A program made the translations under genes and the position numbers. A DNA stretch of 31,983 nt, taken from an uncultured Clostridia bacterium. Lineage in GTDB: Bacteria; Bacillota; Clostridia; Peptostreptococcales; Anaerovoracaceae. The stretch spans positions 1 through 31,983 of the forward strand of contig CAKQOE010000029.1 in the NCBI GenBank assembly GCA_934255545.1, written 5' to 3'. The notes below the pieces were generated by a model. That model saw nothing but the letters and a program-made list of their open reading frames with translations. It made no database searches and was not told the DNA's origin. Positions 15,510 to 22,272 of this stretch are shown here, in pieces. Numbering within the stretch: the stretch's first letter is position 1; the number at the start of each line of letters is the position of its first letter.

Positions 15510-16175
15510 TTACTCATCCTCCTGATTAAAAATAGTTATCTTTATGATACCCTCTATGCTTGAAAGCCACGTCCCTATATCCTCCGGTATGCGCTGGTCG
15601 CACTCAAGCACCATGACCGCATAGCCGCCCTCATCGCTCCTGAAAAGCTGCATGTTGGCTATATTGACCTGACGCTGCGAGAGCGCGGACGCTACAGCGG
15701 AAACGTGTCCCGGCGTGTCCTGGTTGTGGACTATGAGCGTATTGTGCTCGCCGGTGAAATTAGCAGTTATGCCGTCTATGGAGCGCACGCATATGCGGCC
15801 GCCGCCGATGCTTTCAGCCGTTATCTCAAGAGAGCGGCCTTTTGCGCCCTTAAGGCTCATCCTGCATGTATTTGGATGCGCACCTCGTATATTTACAGCT
15901 GAAAAAGAAAATGTAAGACCGTTTTCAGCGGCTATCCTGAAGCTGTCCGGGATGCGCGGGTCGTCAGGCTGCATACCGAGGAGGCCTGCGATGAGCGCTC
16001 TGTCTGTTCCGTGACCGCGCCCCGTGAGCGCAAAACTGCCGTGAAGCCCTATCTCAGCGTGTACCGGCCGATCCTCAAGGAGCTTGCGCGCCATCCAGCC
16101 TATGCGCACAGCGCCGGCGGTGTGGCTGCTTGACGGACCCGTCATCACAGGTCCGAGAACATCGAATAATCTCAT
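15510..16175 (-). CDS. sdaAB: L-serine dehydratase, beta subunit
   Basis: 221 residues from the start I choose at 16175, which begins MRLFDVLGPVMTGPSSSHTAG and has a strong GGAGGG site nine bases upstream. An open frame reaches back to 16247 but adds only non-homologous residues. SSSHTAG is the conserved substrate/cluster loop of the family. The C-terminal 75 residues (from about residue 147, NTLIVHNQDTPGHVSAVASALSQRQVNIANMQLFR) form an ACT domain, which in this enzyme family is linked with serine-dependent regulation. It is the first gene of the two-gene minus-strand operon with its own promoter. Confidence 0.95.
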   Translation of the reverse strand: MRLFDVLGPVMTGPSSSHTAGAVRIGWMARKLLEDRPVHAEIGLHGSFALTGRGHGTDRALIAGLLGMQPDDPRIPDSFRIAAENGLTFSFSAVNIRGAHPNTCRMSLKGAKGRSLEITAESIGGGRICVRSIDGITANFTGEHNTLIVHNQDTPGHVSAVASALSQRQVNIANMQLFRSDEGGYAVMVLECDQRIPEDIGTWLSSIEGIIKITIFNQEDE

Positions 16176-16218
16176 TATCTTTACTTCCCTCCGTTTATGT
16201 TGCAAATGAATTAATGAA

Positions 16219-16247
16219 ATTAAAACATCTGAAGTATAAAATGTCAA
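16219..16247 (-). promoter_or_regulatory. Promoter of the serine dehydratase operon
   Basis: On the minus strand, TTGACA (16247-16242), a 17-base spacer and TTTAAT (16224-16219). It lies 44 bases before the beta-subunit ATG. Confidence 0.65.
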
Positions 16248-16317
16248 ACCGGTAAACGAAAAATGAATATATTTCCACCGTTTTTTGTAATGCGCACGCC
16301 AAAATATTTTTGATGAT

Positions 16318-16333
16318 GCGGCGTCACCGCCGC
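16318..16333. repeat. TCAC-loop hairpin
   Basis: GCGGCG-TCAC-CGCCGC, a 6-bp perfect stem with a TCAC loop. The same loop occurs with other stems at 24939, 26483, 29664 and 30910. Confidence 0.65.
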
Positions 16334-16377
16334 AAATATGACAAGCGGTATAAGCATATATATATTGCCTGGCTATC

Positions 16378-16393
16378 CGTCCGCAGGCGGACG
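16378..16393. repeat. Small GC hairpin, AG centre
   Basis: CGTCCGC-AG-GCGGACG, a 7-bp perfect inverted repeat in the divergent region between sdaAB and the oxidoreductase operon. Confidence 0.45.
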
Positions 16394-16488
16394 CAGTTTA
16401 CAGAGGCATCTGAGCATAAGCGTGATACGTTTTACATTGTAAAATAAACAATTTGAGGTATTCGTTAAAATTTTATTTATTTATAAAC

Positions 16489-16677
16489 TTGTATACAAAT
16501 AAGGTTTTACATACAATCTTTGATAATAATGTATTAAAGTAAATACACAAAATAAAATAAGGTATATATGATAAAAATATATAAAAATTTCTAATAAAAA
16601 CAAAAAAACATTGTATTTATCAAAACGTGTTTTTGTATACAAAAATTTAAAAACAGTATTGACAGGATTGTATACAA
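16489..16677. promoter_or_regulatory. Three TTGTATACAA operator-like palindromes
   Basis: Perfect 10-bp palindromes TTGTATACAA lie at 16489-16498, 16633-16642 (extended to a 16-bp palindrome with T5/A5 flanks) and 16668-16677. The third sits inside the spacer of the promoter at 16659-16687. B. subtilis GntR is known to bind ATACTTGTATACAAGTAT, so a FadR/GntR-subfamily repressor is the best guess; no such regulator gene is in the window. Confidence 0.75.
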
Positions 16678-16687
16678 AGCGTAATAT
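16659..16687 (+). promoter_or_regulatory. Promoter of the oxidoreductase-ammonium operon
   Basis: TTGACA at 16659-16664, a 17-base spacer and TAATAT at 16682-16687. Operator-like palindrome 3 fills the spacer, so a bound regulator would block RNA polymerase. A leader of about 160 bases follows. Confidence 0.75.
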
Positions 16688-16779
16688 AGCACCATCAGAT
16701 CCGGAAACGGAAAAGATAAAAATTAATGCTGAAGACGAATAAAGTTAAAAATCAAAAACAAAACACAGAAAACGATTAC

Positions 16780-16826
16780 AACGGGGTGATCAGAACAATG
16801 AAGTTCATGATCGCCCCGTTTTGCAT
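16780..16826 (+). terminator. Leader hairpin, possible attenuator
   Basis: AACGGGGTGATCA (16780-16792) pairs with TGATCGCCCCGTT (16808-16820) through 13 pairs including one G-U; GAAC/GTTC extends the stem inside. TTTTGCATTTGT follows. It lies between the promoter and the first gene of the operon, so it is placed to reduce read-through unless it is prevented from folding. Confidence 0.6.
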
Positions 16827-16836
16827 TTGTATATGA
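16798..16836 (+). CDS. Possible 12-residue leader peptide
   Basis: ATG 16798 starts MKFMIAPFCICI, ending at TGA 16834-16836. GGGGTGAT in the left arm of the leader hairpin could serve as its ribosome site, and its codons run through the right arm. Translation would therefore compete with the hairpin. There is no sequence proof that it is translated. Confidence 0.25.
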   Translation: MKFMIAPFCICI

Positions 16837-16851
16837 GAAAGGAAGGCTGAC

Positions 16852-17190
16852 ATGATGAGAATATCAGAGCACCCGATCCTCGGCACTTATGAAAAGTATG
16901 AAAAAGGGAGGATCATCCATTTTACCCTCGACGGAAAGGATATGACAGGCTACGAGGGAGATTCGATAGCAGCGGCGCTCAAGGCTGCAGGTGTGATGAC
17001 GCACCGCTACACAGCGAAGGAGCACAAGCCGCGCGGAATATTCTGCGCGATAGGCAGATGTACAGACTGCGTAATGATCGTTAACGGTCAGCCAAACGTC
17101 AGAACGTGCATCACGCCGCTTGAGGAAGGCATGGAAGTACAGACGCAGTACGGAGTACTTACTAAGGAAGAATGGGAGGCGACGCTGTAA
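16852..17190 (+). CDS. [2Fe-2S]-binding small subunit (HcnA-like)
   Basis: 112 residues with the Fer2_4 fold seen in HcnA, opine oxidase small subunits and the N-terminus of heterotetrameric sarcosine oxidase alpha. The ligand set is visible: C65-x4-C70-x2-C73 and C86 (CAIGRCTDC...NVRTC). GMRISEHPIL-type N-termini and FTLDGKDMTGYEGDSIAAALKAAG are typical of this subunit. It would carry electrons between the flavin of the DAO-type subunit and the FAD/NAD subunit. It is the first gene of the operon with an AAGGAAGG ribosome site; a second ATG follows at once. Its stop overlaps the next start as TAATG. Confidence 0.9.
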   Translation: MMRISEHPILGTYEKYEKGRIIHFTLDGKDMTGYEGDSIAAALKAAGVMTHRYTAKEHKPRGIFCAIGRCTDCVMIVNGQPNVRTCITPLEEGMEVQTQYGVLTKEEWEATL

Positions 17191-18791
17191 TGAAAAGATA
17201 TGAACTGATAGTAATAGGCGCCGGCCCGGCCGGCCTTTCAGCAGCTATCGAAGCTGCTAAAGCAGGAATGGAAGTTGCGGTGTTTGATGAAAACGCAGGT
17301 CCGGGCGGACAGCTCTTCAAGCAGATACATAAATTTTTCGGATCAAAGGAGCACGACGCAAAGATGCGCGGCTTCAGGATAGGCCAGAAGCTTCTGGCTG
17401 AGGCAGAGGAATATGGAGTAAAAGTATTTCTGAACGCGGTCGTTATGGGGATATACGATCAGAAGGAAGTACTTGTAAAGGTTGAAAACGAAGTACACCA
17501 CTACAAAGGTGACAATATAGTGATAGCAACGGGCGCAGCAGAAAACATGATACCGTTTAAGGGCTGGAACAAGCCGGGCGTCATGGGCGCCGGAGCTTCA
17601 CAGGCGCTCATGCATCTGCAGGGCGTAAAGCCGGGCAACAAGGTAATGGTAGTCGGTTCAGGAAACGTAGGACTTATCGTAGCATTCCAGGTAATGCAGG
17701 TAGGATGCGAGCTTGTCGCAGTGCTTGATGCAGCGCCGAGAGTCGGAGGATACGGCGTTCATATAGCAAAGATAACAAGAACAGGCGCTCCGTTCCTTGC
17801 ATCACACACTATCATAGAAGCAAAGGGCGAAGAAAAAGTAGAAAGTGCAGTCATCGCTGAGGTAGACGATCACTTCAAGCCTGTACCGGGCACGGAAAAG
17901 GAAATAGAAGTAGACACGATACTCCTCGCAGTAGGCCTGACGCCTATGAGCCAGCTTGCTTCAAATGCAGGATGTCTCGTAGAATACCGCGAGCAGGACG
18001 GCAGGATATCACCTGTTACAGTCGTTGACGAGTACGGCGAGACAACAGTTCCGGGCATCTACTGCTGCGGCGACTCAGCAAAGGAAACTGCAGTCGGAGC
18101 TCCGGCGGCTATGATACAGGGCCGCGTGGCAGCTGCAAGGATGGCTGAGAAGGCAGGCTACATTACAGCAGAAGACGCAGAAAAGTCTATCGATGCAAAT
18201 CTCAAGTCGCTCGACATGCTCAGCGGAGGCTTCTTCTCAGTAAAGAACAAGGGCCGCACAGATATAAAGACGACTGAAGAGGGCTACGCGCTTTCAGAAA
18301 GTCTTCTCAGAAACGGCTATATAAAGGAAGAAGAATTAAAAGCGTTCCCGGCAGCATCATACAAGGTAAAGGGCATACACCCGGTAATAGAGTGCACTCA
18401 GAACATACCGTGCAATCCATGCAGCGATGCATGTAAATTCAACTGCATCCTTATGGACAAGGATATAGTAAAGCTTCCTGAGATAAACCATGAAGCAAAG
18501 TGCGGCGGCTGCGGAATGTGCGTGACAGCATGTTCAGGCCAGGCGATATTCCTCATAAACGAGGATTACGAGCCGGGATACGCGACAGTCGGTCTGCCGT
18601 ATGAGTTCCTTCCTTATCCGGAAAAAGGAACAAAGGGAATGGCGCTCGACAGAAGCGGAAAGCCTGTATGCGAGGCAGAAGTAGTCTCATGCAGGATCAC
18701 GCCGGCAATGGATAAAACAGCAGTGCTTACAATGAAGGTACCGCTCGAATACGTAAACAGCGCAAGATTCTTCAAGGCAAAGGAGGCTTAG
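17190..18791 (+). CDS. FAD/NAD(P)-dependent oxidoreductase subunit with C-terminal ferredoxin domain (HcnB-like)
   Basis: 533 residues from ATG 17190, which overlaps the preceding stop (TAATG) and has GGGAGG about 10 bases upstream; an in-frame ATG at 17172 is the alternative. An FAD-binding Rossmann motif lies at the N-terminus (VIGAGPAGLSAAIEA), a second dinucleotide motif near residue 155 (VMVVGSGNVGLIVA), and the FAD-closing GIYCCGDSA near residue 290. In aerobic HcnB-type subunits the protein ends with a BFD-like domain; here a cysteine-rich segment (about residues 400-450, CNPCSDACKFNC and CGGCGMCVTAC) instead looks like a two-[4Fe-4S] ferredoxin domain. This suggests electrons pass to a low-potential or ferredoxin acceptor in an anaerobe. 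Confidence 0.88.
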   Translation: MKRYELIVIGAGPAGLSAAIEAAKAGMEVAVFDENAGPGGQLFKQIHKFFGSKEHDAKMRGFRIGQKLLAEAEEYGVKVFLNAVVMGIYDQKEVLVKVENEVHHYKGDNIVIATGAAENMIPFKGWNKPGVMGAGASQALMHLQGVKPGNKVMVVGSGNVGLIVAFQVMQVGCELVAVLDAAPRVGGYGVHIAKITRTGAPFLASHTIIEAKGEEKVESAVIAEVDDHFKPVPGTEKEIEVDTILLAVGLTPMSQLASNAGCLVEYREQDGRISPVTVVDEYGETTVPGIYCCGDSAKETAVGAPAAMIQGRVAAARMAEKAGYITAEDAEKSIDANLKSLDMLSGGFFSVKNKGRTDIKTTEEGYALSESLLRNGYIKEEELKAFPAASYKVKGIHPVIECTQNIPCNPCSDACKFNCILMDKDIVKLPEINHEAKCGGCGMCVTACSGQAIFLINEDYEPGYATVGLPYEFLPYPEKGTKGMALDRSGKPVCEAEVVSCRITPAMDKTAVLTMKVPLEYVNSARFFKAKEA

Positions 18792-18796
18792 ATATT

Positions 18797-19126
18797 ATGG
18801 CAAAGATCATAAGAACAGCAGCAACAGAACCATTCGTTGAGATGCCTGACGATGACATGATAATCTGCCGCTGCGAGGAGATAACGAAAGGCGAGATACG
18901 CCGCGCAGTATATGAAGGCATGCGTACTACGAACGAGATAAAGAGATGGCTCAGGACAGGCATGGGACTTTGCCAGGGGCAGACATGTCAGAGGAACGTT
19001 CAGAATATAGTAGCTCGCGAGCTTGGATGCTCGGTGCTCGACCTCGGCATGATAACAGGACGCTCACCGGCAAGACCGGTCGTAATGGAAACGTTCTCAA
19101 ACGACATTCTTGATGTAAAAGAATAA
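18797..19126 (+). CDS. BFD-like [2Fe-2S]-binding subunit
   Basis: 109 residues. The ligand pattern C24-x-C26 ... C59-x4-C64 (ICRCEEITKGEIRRAV ... GLCQGQTCQRNV) is that of BFD-like [2Fe-2S] domains, which in HcnB/opine oxidase A subunits are usually fused at the C-terminus of the FAD protein. Here the domain is a separate protein, as in some archaeal multi-subunit dye-linked proline dehydrogenases. It starts five bases after the FAD subunit gene and is probably part of the same enzyme complex. The C-terminal 30 residues, including SPARPV, are typical of this family. Confidence 0.88.
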   Translation: MAKIIRTAATEPFVEMPDDDMIICRCEEITKGEIRRAVYEGMRTTNEIKRWLRTGMGLCQGQTCQRNVQNIVARELGCSVLDLGMITGRSPARPVVMETFSNDILDVKE

Positions 19127-19217
19127 AATTTGTAAATACAAGGAATTTAATGGAAATATAGAGCGGGCGAGCCGCGGCGAGCGGCCCGGCCGATAATGAT
19201 AAAAAGCAGGTGAAGAT

Positions 19218-20357
19218 ATGAGCATGGAAAAAAGAAGCGCATCCGTCATCATAATCGGCGGAGGAATAGTAGCATGCGCTACGGCGTACAACCTGGCAAA
19301 GCGCGGGATGAAGGATGTCCTCGTGCTTGAAAAAAAGGAGATAGGAAACGGCGGATCGTGCAGAAATGCAGGAGGCGTAAGACAGTCAGCGCGTGATGTG
19401 CGCGAGCTCCCGCTCGCGATGTACGCCGTATCAAATATATGGCCGACACTCGGTGAAGAGCTGGGAACAGACGTAGAGTACACGCAGCAGGGAAACCTCA
19501 GACTCGGAAAGACGGAAGCACACAGAAAGACACTTATAGCGCACACTGAAAAATCAACGAGCGCAGGCCTCGACGTAAAAATGATAACAGGTGACGAGGC
19601 GCGCGAGATATGTCCGTACATGTCAGAAGAAGTAACGAGCGCAAGCTGGTGTCCGACAGACGGACACGCAAATCCGCTTAAGACTACGCTCGGATTCTAC
19701 AGAAAAGCCCTTGCCATGGGAGCTACATTTGTAAGCGGCGTAACTGTAAAGGAAATAAAAAAGATAAAAGGAAGAGCGCGTCTCGTAGTTACTGACGACG
19801 GCATATACGAGGGCGAACAGATACTGCTCTGCGCAGGCTGGGAGTCAAGAGCCATCGCAAACACAGTCGGCATAGAGATCCCTATGGAGCGTCAGCTCAA
19901 CGAAGTAATGGTAACAGAAATGGAGCCTGACATGTTCCCTGTTATGCTCGGTACGGCCGAGGCTGACTTCTACGGACATCAGTCACATCACGGATCGTTC
20001 GTAATGGGCGGAAACGACGGACTTGAACCATTTATGTCAAACAAGCCGAGATTCGTAACGAGTCCGTTCACGGCGCCGAGCCTCTGCAGAGGTATCATAA
20101 AATACTTCCCGGTACTCAAGGACGTAAAGGTAGTAAGGACGTGGGCCGGATGGTATGACGTTACGAAGGATAAAGTCCCTGTTATAGACAATATAAATGA
20201 AGTTCCGGGGCTGACGATCGCATGCGGATTCTCAGGACACGGCTTTGGCATATCGCCTGCGACAGGTATAGCGGTAAGCGAGCTCATACTTGACGGCGAG
20301 TCGCATACCATAGACGTTTCAGCGCTGAACTACGACAGGTTTAAAGCAAAATTCTAA
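19218..20357 (+). CDS. DAO-family FAD-dependent oxidoreductase (HcnC / D-amino or imino acid dehydrogenase-like)
   Basis: 379 residues. An FAD-binding motif IIGGGIVACATAYNLAKRG near residue 10 is followed by GNGGSCRNAGGVRQSARD, the loop seen in sarcosine oxidase beta, HcnC and dye-linked proline dehydrogenase beta subunits. The C-terminus has AGWYDVTKDKVPVIDN and IACGFSGHGFGISPATG. This subunit should hold the substrate site and oxidise a C-N bond of an amino acid, N-alkyl amino acid, opine or amine, giving an imine. It follows the BFD-like gene after 91 bases that contain a GC-rich palindromic patch. The substrate cannot be read from sequence; proline, hydroxyproline, sarcosine, D-amino acids and opines are all candidates. 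Confidence 0.88.
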   Translation: MSMEKRSASVIIIGGGIVACATAYNLAKRGMKDVLVLEKKEIGNGGSCRNAGGVRQSARDVRELPLAMYAVSNIWPTLGEELGTDVEYTQQGNLRLGKTEAHRKTLIAHTEKSTSAGLDVKMITGDEAREICPYMSEEVTSASWCPTDGHANPLKTTLGFYRKALAMGATFVSGVTVKEIKKIKGRARLVVTDDGIYEGEQILLCAGWESRAIANTVGIEIPMERQLNEVMVTEMEPDMFPVMLGTAEADFYGHQSHHGSFVMGGNDGLEPFMSNKPRFVTSPFTAPSLCRGIIKYFPVLKDVKVVRTWAGWYDVTKDKVPVIDNINEVPGLTIACGFSGHGFGISPATGIAVSELILDGESHTIDVSALNYDRFKAKF

Positions 20358-20556
20358 ATGATTTAAATGGTGATAGAAAATATGGAAGAAGGCAATAATA
20401 AAGATCACAGCTGTCGGCGGAAGGTAATGTGTAAATAATGTGAAAAATGCCGCGCTCGGCGCAGCACAAGCGGAAAATGTTTCCATTAGTGCCTCCGAAG
20501 TCATGCTGTTCAGATATATTACATAAGAAAAGGAATTGTAATAAGGAGGGATAAAC

Positions 20557-21786
20557 ATGGAAACAACTTATTTGATCAACTCTATATGGATACTGTGCGC
20601 ATCAGTATTCGTATTTATGATGCAGATGGGCTTCGCCTGCTGCGAGAGCGGATTTGCGAGAGGAAAGAACGCATGTAATATCTGGCTCAAGAATTTCTGC
20701 GATTTCTGCGTAGGCGCGCTCGTCTACTACTTTATAGGATTCGGCTTCATGTACGGAGACGACTGGCACGGAATCATAGGAATAAACGGATTCTTTGATC
20801 CGCTCAATCAGGATCTTGCAGTATGGCAGGGCATGGAAGGCTCGCTGTCACCTCAGGTATACCTGTTGTTCCAGACGATGTTCTGCGCGACTACAGCGAC
20901 TATCATCTCAGGCGCGGTAGCAGAAAGATTCAAGTTCAATACATATCTTATACTCAGCGCATTTATGACAGGTATAGTTTATCCGGTGATCGGTCACTGG
21001 GTATGGGGCGGCGGATGGCTGTCACAGATAGGATTTTCAGATTTCGCAGGCTCAGGAGCAGTACATATGTGCGGAGGCATAGCAGCACTCGTAGCAACTG
21101 TAGGCGTCGGTCCGCGTATCGGAAAGTACGTAAACGGAAAATCAGTCGCTATACCGGGTCACAACATCTCAATGGCTATGCTCGGAGGCTTCATACTCTG
21201 GGTAGGCTGGTATGGATTCAACCCCGGCTCAGAGCTCGCGTTTGACGACGTAACTCTTTATACTACAGTAACTACAACGTTTGCAGCATCAGCCGGCGGA
21301 CTTACCGCACTCTTCTTTACATGGATAAAGTACGGCAAGCCTGATCCGACGCTTGCAATGAACGGTGCGCTTGCAGGACTCGTAGCAGTATGTACGGGCG
21401 TTGCAGAAGTAACATATATCGGTTCGATGATCATCGGAGTGATCGCAGCGATAATGTTTACGATAAGCGTTTCAGTCCTTGACAATAAGTTCCACGTAGA
21501 TGACGTGGCAGGCGCTATATCGCTTCACGGAATGAGCGGCTCTCTCGGAGTAATACTTCCGGGATTCCTTTCTACTGAAAACGGTCTCTTTTACGGAGGA
21601 GGCGCCGGACGCCTCATATCACAGTTTATCGGAATGATCTCGATCTGGGTGTTCACAGTGATATGCGTTTCGATAATAATATTCATACTTAAAAAGACGA
21701 TCGGCATAAGAGTTCCGGAGGAGATAGAGCTTGCAGGTCTCGATATAACAGAACACGGAATGATAGCGTATCCTGAAAAGTATTAG
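20557..21786 (+). CDS. amt: Ammonium transporter (Amt family)
   Basis: 409 residues with about eleven hydrophobic segments. The Amt signatures are present: FACCESGFARGKNACNIWLKNF, the twin pore histidines in GAVHMCGGIAALV and ISLHGMSGSLGV, and GFNPGSE. It conducts ammonium across the membrane. A strong AAGGAGGG site precedes the ATG. It lies 199 bases after the DAO-type gene in the same direction with no obvious terminator between, and is followed by a PII gene as its usual partner. Its place in an amino/imino acid oxidation operon suggests that it recovers or balances the ammonium set free there, or that the operon answers nitrogen shortage. Confidence 0.95.
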   Translation: METTYLINSIWILCASVFVFMMQMGFACCESGFARGKNACNIWLKNFCDFCVGALVYYFIGFGFMYGDDWHGIIGINGFFDPLNQDLAVWQGMEGSLSPQVYLLFQTMFCATTATIISGAVAERFKFNTYLILSAFMTGIVYPVIGHWVWGGGWLSQIGFSDFAGSGAVHMCGGIAALVATVGVGPRIGKYVNGKSVAIPGHNISMAMLGGFILWVGWYGFNPGSELAFDDVTLYTTVTTTFAASAGGLTALFFTWIKYGKPDPTLAMNGALAGLVAVCTGVAEVTYIGSMIIGVIAAIMFTISVSVLDNKFHVDDVAGAISLHGMSGSLGVILPGFLSTENGLFYGGGAGRLISQFIGMISIWVFTVICVSIIIFILKKTIGIRVPEEIELAGLDITEHGMIAYPEKY

Positions 21787-21829
21787 CTATATATAAGATA
21801 GAAGCAGAATTTAAAAGGAGGAAAAGATC

Positions 21830-22207
21830 ATGGCGGAAATGGCAAAAACAGCGGCAATGTACAATGTAACGATAATCATAAACCCTGACAAACTCGTTCC
21901 GCTCAAGGCAGCGCTGAACGACCTCGGCATACAGGGCATAACAGTGACACACGTTGAAGGCTGCGGGACGCAGCACGGCGGCGTGACACATTACCGCGGG
22001 GCGGTCGCAGACATGAGCCTGCTTCCGAAAGCAAAAGTAGAAGTTATAGTTTCAGAAATACCGGTGCAGGACGTTATAGACACTGCGATGTCAGTGCTCA
22101 AGTCAGACAGCATAGGTGCCGGAAAGATATTTGTGTATGAAGTAGCAAAGGTAGTCAGAGTCCGCACAGGCGAGACTGATTACGATGCGCTGCAGTATAA
22201 AAAGTAA
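21830..22207 (+). CDS. Nitrogen regulatory protein PII (GlnK-like)
   Basis: 125 residues. PII trimers sense ATP/ADP and 2-oxoglutarate and plug Amt channels through the T-loop. The T-loop (GCGTQHGGVTHYRGAVADMSLLPK, about residues 43-66) keeps the HYRG tyrosine, uridylylated in proteobacterial GlnB/GlnK, but has GTQHGGVTH in place of GRQKGHTEL. The Walker-like B-loop is SIGAGKIFVYEV instead of KIGDGKIFVFDV, and the C-loop VVRVRTGETDYDAL is conserved. The N-terminus is about ten residues longer than in GlnB. It starts 43 bases after amt with a strong AAGGAGG site; the usual order in other bacteria is glnK before amt. Confidence 0.92.
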   Translation: MAEMAKTAAMYNVTIIINPDKLVPLKAALNDLGIQGITVTHVEGCGTQHGGVTHYRGAVADMSLLPKAKVEVIVSEIPVQDVIDTAMSVLKSDSIGAGKIFVYEVAKVVRVRTGETDYDALQYKK

Positions 22208-22272
22208 TATTAGATAATAATTGGAAATATTCAAAATGATTTAATTGTAATAAACTTAAGGAGGAACATAAA

